A stretch of DNA of 64,000 nt from Algoriphagus aestuariicola (GTDB lineage Bacteria > Bacteroidota > Bacteroidia > Cytophagales > Cyclobacteriaceae), in contig NZ_JAFKCW010000004.1 in assembly GCF_017254835.1 (NCBI RefSeq), forward strand, positions 124,001-188,000. Direction: 5' to 3'. The translations under genes were made by a program, and so were the position numbers. How positions within the stretch are numbered: position 1 is the first letter of the stretch; the number at the start of each line of letters is the position of its first letter. Below are positions 15,837 through 25,698 of the stretch, in pieces. The notes beneath the pieces were generated by a model, which saw nothing but the letters and a program-made list of their open reading frames with translations, had not been told where the DNA came from and ran no database searches.

Positions 15837-16439
15837 ATGGCTTTTACACTTCCTGCTTTGCCTTATGCTTTTGACGCGCTGGAGCCGCACATTGATGCGC
15901 GCACCATGGAGATCCACCACGGAAAACACCACAATGCGTACGTTACCAATCTGAACAACGCCATTGCCGGCACCGACCTAGAAGGCAAATCCCTTGAAGA
16001 ACTGCTGAAAGTAGCCGGATCGAATGCTGCGGTGAGAAATAACGGTGGAGGCCATTGGAACCATAGCTTTTTCTGGAACATCCTGTCTCCAAGCGGTGGA
16101 GGGGCTCCTACCGGTGACTTGGCTGCGGCGATAGATGCAAAATTCGGTTCATTTGATGCTTTCAAGGAAGCATTCAACAAAGCCGGTGCAACCAGATTTG
16201 GATCAGGTTGGGCTTGGTTGGTCGTGACTGCGGACGGCTTGAGCGTCACTTCATCCCCAAATCAGGACAATCCCCTCATGGATGTAGCTGAAGTGAAGGG
16301 TACCCCCATCCTTGGCCTTGACGTGTGGGAGCACGCTTACTACCTGCATTACCAAAACAGAAGACCTGACTACATCTCCGCATTCTGGAATCTGGTCAAC
16401 TGGGATGAGGTGAGCAAGCTCTATACCGCTGCCAAGTAA
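15837..16439 (+). CDS. sodA: superoxide dismutase (Fe/Mn family, Mn-like signature)
   Basis: A 200-residue cytosolic enzyme that dismutates superoxide. Metal ligands are His27 (in EIHHGKHH), His76 ([10 protein letters not shown]), and Asp162 and His166 ([11 protein letters not shown]). The outer-sphere glutamine comes from the C-terminal domain ([10 protein letters not shown]), and glycines precede the HWNH block. Both favour the manganese or cambialistic type. A hairpin terminator follows 23 nt after the stop. Confidence 0.95.
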   Translation: MAFTLPALPYAFDALEPHIDARTMEIHHGKHHNAYVTNLNNAIAGTDLEGKSLEELLKVAGSNAAVRNNGGGHWNHSFFWNILSPSGGGAPTGDLAAAIDAKFGSFDAFKEAFNKAGATRFGSGWAWLVVTADGLSVTSSPNQDNPLMDVAEVKGTPILGLDVWEHAYYLHYQNRRPDYISAFWNLVNWDEVSKLYTAAK

Positions 16440-16462
16440 GATTATATCTAATCAGAAATTCG

Positions 16463-16495
16463 ATCCCCGGAGGAACATCTTTCGGGGATTTTTTT
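16463..16495 (+). terminator. intrinsic terminator of sodA
   Basis: ATCCCCG pairs with CGGGGAT across a 13-nt loop, followed by T7. Confidence 0.85.
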
Positions 16496-16657
16496 GTCCT
16501 AAACCGTATAAAATACTGTACGGTATTGAGACAGTAGATTTTTGTGTGAGGTACCAAAAGTAGTTTTTTGGGGAATTTAGGCCGTTTTTGGCCCTTGGCA
16601 TTTCATTTTCTTAGCGTATGGCATAATGAACGAAAACAAGCCAACTCTATTTACCCA

Positions 16658-19096
16658 ATGAAAACTGCCAACTTTCCCTTTTTAGCTTTACTTGTCTACT
16701 TTTTGGGGATAAGTAATCTTGCCGCCAATCCAAAGGAAGTATCCAAGCTTAGCGGAAAGATCTCCGACCAATCAGGAGAAGCGGTTCCCTATGCCAACGT
16801 CGCGCTAGTCCAAATGGACGGCTCTCTGGTGGATGGTGCCGTCTCCGACGAAAACGGAAACTTCCTCATCGAATCCACAAAAACTGCCAAGGTAAAACTT
16901 GTAGTATCCTCGATAGGATACCAGTCTTTTTCCTCGGAGCCTTTTGATCTCGCTCCTGGTTTGATCAAGGACTTTGGAACACTCGCCATCGTCGATGAAG
17001 CGACCGGCCTTGACGAGGTCACTGTCAAAGCTTCGCGGCCGGAGATCATCATCGAGCCTGACAAGACCATCGTCAATGTGGAAGGTACTGTGATGGCCGA
17101 GGGCTCCAACGCGCTGGATGTGGTGGGTAGATCCCCGGGCATCTACGTGGATCAGGACGGAAACATCAACCTTAACGGTCGCACAGGTGCGACGGTGATG
17201 ATCAACGACCGCCCTACCTATATGAGTGCGACTGATTTGGCAAACTTCCTCCGCTCCATGCCAGCTGAAAACATCAAGAGCATTGAGGTGATCAACAACC
17301 CCTCGTCTCGTTTTGACGCAGAGGGCTCAGCCGGCGTGATCAACATACAGCTGAAGAAAAACACGGTAGACGGTGTCTTTGGCAACGTGCAGGTAGGAGG
17401 ACAGTACAACGGACAGTTTGCTCCAAATGCCGGGGTGACACTCAATGTGAAGAACAAAAAGCTCTCCACCAATGGGACATTCAACTATAATGAATATGCT
17501 GTCTACAACGATCTGGAAATCAATCGGAACTTTACGGTGGAAGAGGGGATCTCCAATTTTAACCAAGACTCCCGAATCGCCTCGCGATACAAGACTCCCT
17601 CGTTTAACGGTTCTGCAAACTATGAATTGACACCGACCCAAAATTTGGGGTTGAACGTGCAGGCATCTTCCTCCACCGATACCAACAACAACACTTCTGG
17701 TACAGTGGTGACCAATCCAGGACAGGACTACAATAATTTCATCGAGTCCACCAACGAATCCGAAGGCAAACGCAATCGCCTATTTACAAACTTACATTAC
17801 GACGCCAAGCTGGATACGGTCGGAAGCAAAATCTCGGCGGATGTGGACTTCACGATCATGGACAACTCCAGCTCTTCCCTGCTTGATAATAGCTATTGGT
17901 CAGGGAACGATGACCCAAATCTTGCCTACACAGACAAGATCTTGACACTGAACGACATGTACTACACAATTTTCACTGCCAAAGTAGACTATACCAAAGC
18001 ATTGAAAGGTGGCAATACGCTGGAGGCTGGATTGAAAGGAAGCTGGGTAGAGTCGGACAATAACCTCGACATGAGCCGTGCAGAGAATGAAGGGCCTTTT
18101 GAGCCGGATCCGAATTCCAACCGCTTCATCTACAATGAAAATGTCTTGGCTGCTTACGGTGCGTTCAAAGGGTCCTTCAGTCCCAAAGTGAGCTATCAGG
18201 CAGGTTTGAGAGGGGAGTTTTCGGATATCGTGGGCAATTCCGTGACGCTCAATCAAGTGAACAAACAGCGCTACTTCAACCTTTTCCCGAGCTTCTTTGT
18301 CCAGCACAAGGTAAGTGATAAATACCAGATCGTGTACAATGCCAACCGACGTATAACCCGACCTAATTACCGATTGCTCAATCCCTTTGTGTACTACATC
18401 GACCCGCTGACTTCTGAGCAGGGCAACCCCAACCTAAGGCCACAGTATTCGACCAATTTCGAGATGAATCACGTGGTCAACGGCTCTTATCAGTTTACCT
18501 TGGGCTACAGTGTGACTGAGGATACCTTCATGCAGGTCTTTGTACAGGATCAGGAAGAACGTACTACAACCACTTATACCGACAATTTTGATCAGACCCG
18601 CAATGCCAACTTCCGTGCAATGGTGCCCGTGGAGATCAAAAAATGGTGGAACACTTCCAACATGCTCCAAGTTAATTACAACCAGTTTCAAACCCAAATC
18701 GGCGAAGACTTGCTGGATGTGGAGCAGGTATCCTACATGGTGAGATCCCAGCAAAACTTCACTTTGCCAAAAGGGTTCAAAGTGGAAGTGATGGGTATTT
18801 ATCTTGGGCCACAGATTTGGGGTCAAGGCCTGATCAGAGGCTTCGGATGGGTGGATGCAGGTGTGACCAAATCGGTGATGAAAGACAAGCTTTCCATCTC
18901 GGTCAACGGCACCGATATCTTCCGTACCCAGCTCATTCGCGCCAGCATAGACTTCGCAGACATTGACACCAGCTTCCGCCAGTATAGAAGCAACCAGGGG
19001 ATCAGGTTTACCTTGAAATATAATTTTGCGAAAGGTGAGAGTTTCCGAGTCAAATCGAGTACCGGCAGCTCCGAAGAACGTAATAGATTGGACTAA
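16658..19096 (+). CDS. outer-membrane beta-barrel protein, TonB-dependent-receptor-like
   Basis: An 812-residue protein starting at ATG 16658 (MKTANFPFLALLVYFLG signal peptide). A carboxypeptidase-regulatory-like domain (about 33-120; LSGKISDQSGEAVPYANV) is followed by a plug-like segment (EPDKTIVNVEGTVMAEGSNALDVVGRSPGIYVDQDG ... GATVMINDRPTYMS ... SIEVINNPSSRFDAEGSAGVI). A large beta-barrel of the OMP_b-brl_3 type completes it. No partner SusD or TonB gene is adjacent and the cargo is unknown. A hairpin terminator lies directly downstream. Confidence 0.88.
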   Translation: MKTANFPFLALLVYFLGISNLAANPKEVSKLSGKISDQSGEAVPYANVALVQMDGSLVDGAVSDENGNFLIESTKTAKVKLVVSSIGYQSFSSEPFDLAPGLIKDFGTLAIVDEATGLDEVTVKASRPEIIIEPDKTIVNVEGTVMAEGSNALDVVGRSPGIYVDQDGNINLNGRTGATVMINDRPTYMSATDLANFLRSMPAENIKSIEVINNPSSRFDAEGSAGVINIQLKKNTVDGVFGNVQVGGQYNGQFAPNAGVTLNVKNKKLSTNGTFNYNEYAVYNDLEINRNFTVEEGISNFNQDSRIASRYKTPSFNGSANYELTPTQNLGLNVQASSSTDTNNNTSGTVVTNPGQDYNNFIESTNESEGKRNRLFTNLHYDAKLDTVGSKISADVDFTIMDNSSSSLLDNSYWSGNDDPNLAYTDKILTLNDMYYTIFTAKVDYTKALKGGNTLEAGLKGSWVESDNNLDMSRAENEGPFEPDPNSNRFIYNENVLAAYGAFKGSFSPKVSYQAGLRGEFSDIVGNSVTLNQVNKQRYFNLFPSFFVQHKVSDKYQIVYNANRRITRPNYRLLNPFVYYIDPLTSEQGNPNLRPQYSTNFEMNHVVNGSYQFTLGYSVTEDTFMQVFVQDQEERTTTTYTDNFDQTRNANFRAMVPVEIKKWWNTSNMLQVNYNQFQTQIGEDLLDVEQVSYMVRSQQNFTLPKGFKVEVMGIYLGPQIWGQGLIRGFGWVDAGVTKSVMKDKLSISVNGTDIFRTQLIRASIDFADIDTSFRQYRSNQGIRFTLKYNFAKGESFRVKSSTGSSEERNRLD

Positions 19097-19104
19097 CTGG
19101 AAAG

Positions 19105-19131
19105 CCTCTCCGGGATTCGGAGGGGTTTTTT
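19105..19131 (+). terminator. intrinsic terminator of the 16.7-19.1 kb receptor gene
   Basis: CCTCTCCG pairs with CGGAGGGG (one G-T pair) around a 5-nt loop, followed by T6. Confidence 0.85.
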
Positions 19132-19159
19132 CCTAAATCGGCCCTGCTGGGCGGATATC

Positions 19160-19198
19160 AAAAGACCTGTAAGGTTTTGAATACCTGACAGGTCTTTT
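19160..19198. repeat. 39-nt palindromic element, REP/MITE-like
   Basis: AAAAGACCTGT and ACAGGTCTTTT form a perfect 11-bp outer stem, and AGGT/ACCT extend it inward around TTTTGAAT. It lies between the convergent receptor and MaoC genes, after the receptor's own terminator. Palindromes built on GACCTG(T/A)CAGGTTTTGAAAACCTGACAGG-type cores recur in many Bacteroidota genomes, to my knowledge. It could also end MaoC transcription on the minus strand. Confidence 0.55.
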
Positions 19199-19245
19199 AT
19201 TTTTTCTGAGTTGCTAGGACTGCAGGAGCCTTGATGGACTTTCGT

Positions 19246-19710
19246 TCAATGGAAATGATACAAAAACACCAATATGCCGGTGAAGGCTGGCTTTTTCTGG
19301 TCTTTGATCTCCAGCTTGACTTCCACTTCCGCTTTGACAGTCCCGCGGAGATTGGCTACATTTTTCAGTTTGGCTACCAAGCGAACCTCACTTTCCACAG
19401 TCACAGCCTGAGCAAATCGAAGATTTTCTATCCCATAATTGATCATCATCTTGAGATTTTGCACCTGAACGATCTGGTCCCAAAGGTGGGGGACGATGCT
19501 GAGCGTCAGGTAGCCGTGGGCGATGGTATTGCCAAAAGCTCCCTCTGACTTGGCCCGATCCGGGTCGGTGTGGATCCACTGATGGTCATAGGTAGCATCA
19601 GCAAATAAGTTGATTTGGGATTGGTTGATTTTAAAATAATCTGAGGTGCCAAGCTCTTGGCCATTATATTTTTCAAAGTCCTCAAAGCTCTGGATTACCG
19701 TTGGGTTCAT
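19246..19710 (-). CDS. MaoC-family dehydratase (R-specific enoyl-CoA hydratase-like)
   Basis: A 154-residue hot-dog-fold protein, started at ATG 19710 (MNPTVIQSFEDFEKYNGQEL); an upstream in-frame start would add an unrelated hydrophobic stretch. The hydratase motif FADATYDHQWIHTDPDRA ... GAFGNTIAHGYLTLS contains the catalytic Asp and His. These enzymes hydrate enoyl-CoA thioesters in fatty-acid metabolism. It is a single gene, convergent with the preceding receptor and divergent from the DUF3857 operon. Confidence 0.92.
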   Translation of the reverse strand: MNPTVIQSFEDFEKYNGQELGTSDYFKINQSQINLFADATYDHQWIHTDPDRAKSEGAFGNTIAHGYLTLSIVPHLWDQIVQVQNLKMMINYGIENLRFAQAVTVESEVRLVAKLKNVANLRGTVKAEVEVKLEIKDQKKPAFTGILVFLYHFH

Positions 19711-19911
19711 GATAGAAGGAATGAAACAAAAAGCCAAAGTAGCAGAGATTATCTTGTAAATCCAAAAAAGGAAACTAGCCATGAAATGCGTCTATGACTT
19801 CATGAGATCCTCATAAATGCCAGTGAAAAATACCCTTAAAAATTAAAGCAACAGAAATTAGTTTTATTAGGTCTAACATTTAAATTGCTCGAAATTTACC
19901 ACCCATTCTTT

Positions 19912-21786
19912 ATGTTTAAATTGCTTTTAGGGATCTTTTTGATCTCTAATTTGGCGCTTGCGCAGGAAAGTGACACAGTGCTGAAGGCAGAAGAGGTGCC
20001 TATCCATTCTATTCTATCAGAAGCCCAAATACTGACTTTGCATGAGGATTTTACTTATTCCCATCATGTAGATCGCAAAATTGTCGTGGTTTCCCCGGAG
20101 GGACTTGACCACGCCTTTACCAGACTTTTCTATGACAAGCTCAACTCTGTGGAAGAGTTTGAGCTGGAGGTGAGGGACCTGACTTCCGGCAAAACCATAA
20201 AGAAGGCTCGGCTGAAGGATATGGGAGACGCCGCTTATTATTCTACCTCGACGATATTTGACGACAACCGTTACAAATATTTTGAGGTTGCTGCCGCCAA
20301 GTTTCCGATCGAGGTATCGATCAAATCACAGGTTTCTTCAAAGTCCAATTTTTTTCTGCCGAGGTGGACTCCCGTCCCGAATTTCAACCAAAAAGTAACG
20401 GAAGCTTCCCTTACTGTTAAGTATCCGACTCGGCTTGGATTAAAATACAAAGAGCTTAACCTGAAAGGAAACAAAAAAGAGGAAGAGCTGGCGGGGGTGA
20501 CCTCCATTACCTGGTCTGAACGCGATCTTGCCGCGCAACCTAGGGACTTTGATTCGGACGAAGACCCGCGTTTATTGCTTGCTCCTGTCAAATTCGCTCT
20601 CGACCAATATTCGGGAGAAATGGGGAGCTGGTCTGGCTTGGCGGCGTGGCAGTTTGAATTGAACCAAGGAAGGGATGTCCTCCCGGAAGATTTCAAGGAA
20701 AAAGTGCTTCAGCTGGTAGTGGGCGTAGACGATCCCTATGAAAAAGTAAAGATCCTCTACGAGTACCTGCAAAAAAACTTCAGGTATGTAAGTATACAGC
20801 TCGGTATAGGAGGATGGCAGACGATGACCGCGGCCGATGTGGTGAAATATTCCTATGGTGACTGCAAGGGACTTACCAACTTGATGAAGGCAATGCTGGA
20901 TGCTGCGGATATCCCATCTAATTACACTCTTGTTTTTGCCGGATCAGATGCGGAAGACATAGAGGTCGATTTGCCTTCCAATCAGTTTAACCATGTGATT
21001 TTGCAGGTTCCGACATCCTCTCACCCGATCTGGTTAGAGTGTACCTCTAACTTGCTGCCTGCCGGATATTTAGGGGATTTTACCAAAAACCGACACGTGC
21101 TTGTGACGAGCAAGGGCGGCGGCAACCTAACCAAAACCCCTTCCTATGACACGGAGGAATGGAATGAGATCAGATCCCAATCCAAGGTAATCTTAGATGA
21201 TCGGGGAAATGCCAAGATCAACACCGAACAGCAGTTTTTCGGGAATTTCGCCGCATACATTCTCTATGTTAAGGGTAATCTCGACGAGCGGCAGCAGCGG
21301 GACTTCCTTAACAGGAATTCTTCTGTCTCCGGGCTGATCGTTCAAGACTATAGGATCGAAGTGGCAAATCAGGACTCACTTCCCGTCACGGAGCTTGCAT
21401 TTGATGGACTTCTTCAAAAGTTTTCCCAGATGACTGCAAAACGGGCAATACTTCGTCCATTTCTCGGAAAGTTGGGTCCTTCGCATTTGACGAACAAATC
21501 CCTAAAAAAAGTGGATGAGTATGAGATTGAACTGCCAGCCGCGTGGAAAGTGGATGGAGACCTTCCCCGAGTCTCGTTAGAAGAAGAGAATTTAAAAGGC
21601 CTTCTGGAAATGGCTATCGAAGGGAAAACGCTTCGCGTCAGACGCGAGCTCAGCTTGAAAATTCCCACCGAATTGGATAAAGAGGAGGAAGCCGAACTAC
21701 TCCGGAAAATCAATACGGCCTTTGACCGAACTGTCTTTTTTGTAAATACCACCACCACCCAATCAACAAGTCCAGCAAATGAATAA
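19912..21786 (+). CDS. secreted DUF3857/transglutaminase-like protein with Cys-His retained
   Basis: A 624-residue protein; ATG 19912 gives the signal peptide MFKLLLGIFLISNLALAQ. An N-terminal DUF3857 domain (about 45-200) is followed by a transglutaminase-like core (about 275-390): YSYGDCKGLTNLMKAMLDAADIP (Cys318), NQFNHVILQV (His361) and IWLECTSN, where Glu376 stands in for the usual Asp. A C-terminal domain follows. Such proteins are periplasmic or surface proteins whose substrates are unknown. First of three tandem paralogues; the stop overlaps the next start by 8 nt. Confidence 0.87.
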   Translation: MFKLLLGIFLISNLALAQESDTVLKAEEVPIHSILSEAQILTLHEDFTYSHHVDRKIVVVSPEGLDHAFTRLFYDKLNSVEEFELEVRDLTSGKTIKKARLKDMGDAAYYSTSTIFDDNRYKYFEVAAAKFPIEVSIKSQVSSKSNFFLPRWTPVPNFNQKVTEASLTVKYPTRLGLKYKELNLKGNKKEEELAGVTSITWSERDLAAQPRDFDSDEDPRLLLAPVKFALDQYSGEMGSWSGLAAWQFELNQGRDVLPEDFKEKVLQLVVGVDDPYEKVKILYEYLQKNFRYVSIQLGIGGWQTMTAADVVKYSYGDCKGLTNLMKAMLDAADIPSNYTLVFAGSDAEDIEVDLPSNQFNHVILQVPTSSHPIWLECTSNLLPAGYLGDFTKNRHVLVTSKGGGNLTKTPSYDTEEWNEIRSQSKVILDDRGNAKINTEQQFFGNFAAYILYVKGNLDERQQRDFLNRNSSVSGLIVQDYRIEVANQDSLPVTELAFDGLLQKFSQMTAKRAILRPFLGKLGPSHLTNKSLKKVDEYEIELPAAWKVDGDLPRVSLEEENLKGLLEMAIEGKTLRVRRELSLKIPTELDKEEEAELLRKINTAFDRTVFFVNTTTTQSTSPANE

Positions 21787-23722
21787 GAAACTTCTCATTG
21801 CCATTGCAGTATTATTACCGCTTTTTTCTCCTGGCCAGTCGCTCAAGATGGGCGAGATAAGCCAAGAGGAATTTGATCTGAAAGAAGTCTCATACGAACC
21901 GGGAGCCAGCGCAGCCTGTTTGGTCGCATTCGGGGATTCCCGAATTTTCAATGGCACGCTGGAGACCCAATATTTTTATCGAGTCAAGATTTTAACGGAG
22001 GCAGGCAAAGAACATGCAGATATTCGAATCAGATACTACTCCGGAACCGGCAACGTGGAGAATCTCTCCGGGATAAAAGCTCAGATCACGAATCTTGAGG
22101 GAGGGAAGCCTGTCGTGACAAAGTTGGATAAGGATGATTTCTTCGACGTTGACCTCGGGGATGGGTTGAAGGAGCTTAGGATTTCTTTTCCAAATGCCCA
22201 GGTGGGCTCCATACTGGAATACTCCTATAAGAAAGGAGACAAGAACATAGAATTTCTAGATGGCTGGACCTTCCAGCGATCCGCGCCGGTATTGTTTTCG
22301 AAATATCAAATCAAGATACCTGAACATTTGGAATACAAGACGATCGGTCAGGGAGCAAATTTATTTTCGAAGTCAGAACGAACTAGCGAGTATGGCACTT
22401 TCAGCTGGACACTCCGTGATCTCTATTCTCTCAAAGAGGAACCCTATATGAAAAACTATAGAGATTATATGGATCGGGTGGAATTTCAACTTTCCAGGTA
22501 TATGTCCGGATCTGGCTCCGGATATTCGGGAGGGCCAGAGTGGACCGATTTTCTCAACAGCTGGGAAAAACTGGGAGATGAATTGATCGCATATTATACC
22601 ACGAAGGGATTCTATCGCGGCAATCCTATCGAGCGTGAGATTCTGTCGGTGGATATGAGCGGCGGAACGGAGCAGGAGAAAGCCAAGGCGGCATACTATT
22701 ATGTACGAGACAATTTTGTCAACGAGGGTTCGGATTGGATCTACACAGATCAGACGCTACCGCAATTGCTTAAGTCAAAGAAGGGAGCCCCGGGTGAGTT
22801 GATCCTCGCCTATATGGGCATCCTCAAGTCTTTGGGGATAGAGTGTAATCCCGTGTTGATTGGGAGCAAGGGATATGGAAGAAGTGAAATTGTCCCTTTT
22901 CCGTTTTTGAACCAGTTTGACGAGATTTTGCTTCTCGCCACCTTGGATGGGCAACAGCAGTTCTTGGATCTCAGTGACCCGCTGGCACCTTTTGGATATG
23001 TTGATCTGGACAAGCACGTCAGCGCTGGGCTCTTGTTGCAAAAAAACGCCAGTAAGCTGATCGAAATCGACATCAAGCACGCCTCAAACAAGCTGGTTTT
23101 TTCCTCTATTGCACTTGATCCGGAGACTGGGGAACTGGTGATGGACAATGCAATTAGAAATACACATTACGAGGGGCTGGCCTATGCTCACCGAATAAAG
23201 AGCCTGAAAGACGAAAACAAGCCCATGGAAGATCTTTTTAAGCAAACTTACGAAGCATTTGAAATTCGGAATGTCAGCGTCAACGATCAGCTCGAGGATA
23301 AAAACACGGTCAGCATTCAATTTCAATCCGTGATGAAAGACGCTGCCGCTCAGGACATGTTGGTATTTAACCCACTACAAATATCCGAATTCGCCAAGAA
23401 CCCCTTCACCCAAGATTTCCGAGTCTTTCCAGTCGATTTTGAATACACGTTCAGAGAGACCTATACCGCCAATGTGGCCATTCCGGCGGGATATGTGTTA
23501 GATGACTACCCGACCAATGAAATGATTACGATTCCGGGCTCGCCTATTGGATTTACCTACCAGACAGAGAATCTCGGGGAGTTAGTCAAGATTACGGCAA
23601 AGTTTGAAGTGAGAAGTCCCCTGATTCAACCGGAAAGCTATGGAGATCTGAAGTTTTTCATGGAAAGCGTAGCATCCAAGCTCGCCTCCCCAGTGATATT
23701 GAAGAAGACTGGGACTCTGTGA
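21779..23722 (+). CDS. secreted DUF3857/transglutaminase-fold protein lacking catalytic Cys and His
   Basis: A 647-residue protein with signal peptide (MNKKLLIAIAVLLPLFSPGQ) and the same layout as its upstream neighbour. Where the first protein has GDCKG this one has GAPGE (Pro338 at the Cys position). NQFDEILL puts Glu382 at the His position. An Asp is kept in FLDLSDP. It therefore looks like a pseudoenzyme keeping the fold. It is closer to the third paralogue than to the first (shared KxVS(Y/F)EP near the N terminus and NPF motif near the C terminus). It overlaps both neighbours. Confidence 0.83.
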   Translation: MNKKLLIAIAVLLPLFSPGQSLKMGEISQEEFDLKEVSYEPGASAACLVAFGDSRIFNGTLETQYFYRVKILTEAGKEHADIRIRYYSGTGNVENLSGIKAQITNLEGGKPVVTKLDKDDFFDVDLGDGLKELRISFPNAQVGSILEYSYKKGDKNIEFLDGWTFQRSAPVLFSKYQIKIPEHLEYKTIGQGANLFSKSERTSEYGTFSWTLRDLYSLKEEPYMKNYRDYMDRVEFQLSRYMSGSGSGYSGGPEWTDFLNSWEKLGDELIAYYTTKGFYRGNPIEREILSVDMSGGTEQEKAKAAYYYVRDNFVNEGSDWIYTDQTLPQLLKSKKGAPGELILAYMGILKSLGIECNPVLIGSKGYGRSEIVPFPFLNQFDEILLLATLDGQQQFLDLSDPLAPFGYVDLDKHVSAGLLLQKNASKLIEIDIKHASNKLVFSSIALDPETGELVMDNAIRNTHYEGLAYAHRIKSLKDENKPMEDLFKQTYEAFEIRNVSVNDQLEDKNTVSIQFQSVMKDAAAQDMLVFNPLQISEFAKNPFTQDFRVFPVDFEYTFRETYTANVAIPAGYVLDDYPTNEMITIPGSPIGFTYQTENLGELVKITAKFEVRSPLIQPESYGDLKFFMESVASKLASPVILKKTGTL

Positions 23723-25677
23723 TGAAATACCTCTTTCTGATCGCCTCTATCCTTTTCCTTTTTTCCTCAGAGACTATTGTTTTCGCTCAGAAAAAATTGG
23801 ATTGGAGCTTATTTCCAATGGATGTCAAATGGGGTGTGTTTTCAGAGAGAGATTTGGCTATTAAGTCTGTTTCTTTTGAGCCAGAAGCCAAGGTTGTGTG
23901 CCTATTTGAGGAAGGCAAAGCGGGTGTCGTTTGGGACAACGATACCTTTCAAGTGCTGGGGATGTACGCGGCCCAATACTATCGATACAAAGTCCTCGAT
24001 GACAATGTCGCAGGCTTTGGGGATATTGTCATTCCCTACTATCAAGCTGGTGAATTGCATATAGAGGAAATCAAAGGAATTGAGGCACAGGTTAGTTATT
24101 TGGAAGGGGGAGAGAGGAAGACCTATCGACTGGGCCAAGAGGATATCAAGCAGATAGATTTCGGGAATGGTTTCGGGGAATACAGGCTCATATTTCCCAA
24201 AGTGTTTAGGGGGTCGATTTTGGAATACAGATACCTTAAGACTGACCGAGTTTATTATAGCCTTGAAGGTTGGGTTTTTCAGGGAGAGCATCCAAAGCTT
24301 AGATCAAAATTTACATTTGACGTCCCCAATTTTCTCCAATATCAGCTGATTGTGCCTTCGGGTCGTGTAAAATCGTCGATGAATCAGTCTGAAGAAAGGG
24401 ATCGGTTCAGCTGGACTTTGACGGATGTGAAAGCCTTCCATGTCGAGCCCTACATTTCTTCCCCCATGGATTATTTGGAGCGGGTGGAGGGCTTTCTCGC
24501 AGTGGACGCTACACAAGAGCCTTCGACATTGTATTCCACATGGGAAAAGTTGGGCGATCAAGTCATGGAGTTGAAGGAGTATCGCAGCTTTCTGAAATCC
24601 GTTTCCTACAAGAGTTTCGGATTCAAGGAGGATGTGTTTTTTGGCGAGAGCAAGGATGTCATAGCAAGGAAACTCTATGACCATATTTCGACAAATTTCA
24701 CCTTGGAACCGAGCTTGTACCCTCTTCCCTCGAAGACTCTGCCGGAGCTGCTTCGTACCAAAAAAGGGAACCATCTGGATATTCATCTGCTACTAATAGC
24801 CGCATTGCGCGAATATGAAATTGAGGCAGAGCCGGTTTTGGTCAATGAGCTACATCCCCTTAAAAGATCATTTTTGATTCCCAGTCCTAATATTGATCAG
24901 TTTTCCTCTTCTCTGGTTAGGCTCGAGTTGGACGGAGGGGCTATCTACCTAGACGCTACCGATGCGACACTGCCGTTTGGGTTGATCCCGCTCCAAAAGC
25001 TTGTTGAAAAAGGCTTTTTGTTAACAAAGTCCAATTCTGCGCTTATCGATTTAAAGCATCACTTTGATTCAAAAACAGATCTTGAAATTACGCTGGGCTT
25101 AGATTCGGTTGGCAATTTGGAGTATCGCGAAAAACTTTCCCTCACTCAACTACAAGTGCTGGCGGTATTGAATAGCCTAAACTCAGACCAGGAAGAAGAA
25201 GCTAGTGATGACATTCGCCCATATAATATCACCCACGAGGACCATTTTCGAGAGGAGGGTTTTGTCAGATCGTCATTCCATCTTCCTATCAATGGATCGG
25301 ATGGGGAACTTATCTTGCTCGATCCTTTCACATTTTCGGGATTTGCAACGAATCCCTTTATTGAGGAATCCAGGACTTATCCCTTGGAATTTGGTTTCCC
25401 GATAACGGAGAAAATGAGATTTGAAGTAAAGTTGCCAGAGGGATACTTGCTTGATGAATTCCCTGAGTCAGTCAGCTTACAGTCAGAAACTGGGGATTTG
25501 ATGTTCAATTTTCAGGTGAAAAAGGAAAACGAGGTATTGCATCTCGTCTCGGAATTGAGGATCGATGTGGGAGGCTCAGTATCACAAGGTAGATATAAAG
25601 AGGTTAGAAATTTTTTCCAAATTGTATCCGAAAAGCTCTCCGAGCCGATCGTGGTGGTCCGGAAGCCTTTTATTTGA
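23722..25677 (+). CDS. secreted DUF3857/transglutaminase-fold protein, third paralogue, catalytically degenerate
   Basis: A 651-residue protein. The ATG at 23722 overlaps the previous stop (TGATG); a GTG one codon earlier is possible. Signal peptide MKYLFLIASILFLFSSETIVFAQ. At the catalytic positions it reads KKGNHLD (His351 instead of Cys) and DQFSSSL (Ser396 instead of His), with Asp kept in IYLDATD. It pairs closely with the second paralogue over its whole length. Translational coupling of all three suggests equal output and perhaps a complex. A methyltransferase gene follows after 21 nt. Confidence 0.82.
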   Translation: MKYLFLIASILFLFSSETIVFAQKKLDWSLFPMDVKWGVFSERDLAIKSVSFEPEAKVVCLFEEGKAGVVWDNDTFQVLGMYAAQYYRYKVLDDNVAGFGDIVIPYYQAGELHIEEIKGIEAQVSYLEGGERKTYRLGQEDIKQIDFGNGFGEYRLIFPKVFRGSILEYRYLKTDRVYYSLEGWVFQGEHPKLRSKFTFDVPNFLQYQLIVPSGRVKSSMNQSEERDRFSWTLTDVKAFHVEPYISSPMDYLERVEGFLAVDATQEPSTLYSTWEKLGDQVMELKEYRSFLKSVSYKSFGFKEDVFFGESKDVIARKLYDHISTNFTLEPSLYPLPSKTLPELLRTKKGNHLDIHLLLIAALREYEIEAEPVLVNELHPLKRSFLIPSPNIDQFSSSLVRLELDGGAIYLDATDATLPFGLIPLQKLVEKGFLLTKSNSALIDLKHHFDSKTDLEITLGLDSVGNLEYREKLSLTQLQVLAVLNSLNSDQEEEASDDIRPYNITHEDHFREEGFVRSSFHLPINGSDGELILLDPFTFSGFATNPFIEESRTYPLEFGFPITEKMRFEVKLPEGYLLDEFPESVSLQSETGDLMFNFQVKKENEVLHLVSELRIDVGGSVSQGRYKEVRNFFQIVSEKLSEPIVVVRKPFI

Positions 25678-25698
25678 ATTTCCAATTTTGAAGACTCC

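Noticed and set aside
16505-16530. ACCGTA...TACGGT inverted repeat downstream of sodA
   Set aside because: Only 6 bp with a 10-nt spacer, directly after a proper terminator; too weak to call an operator.
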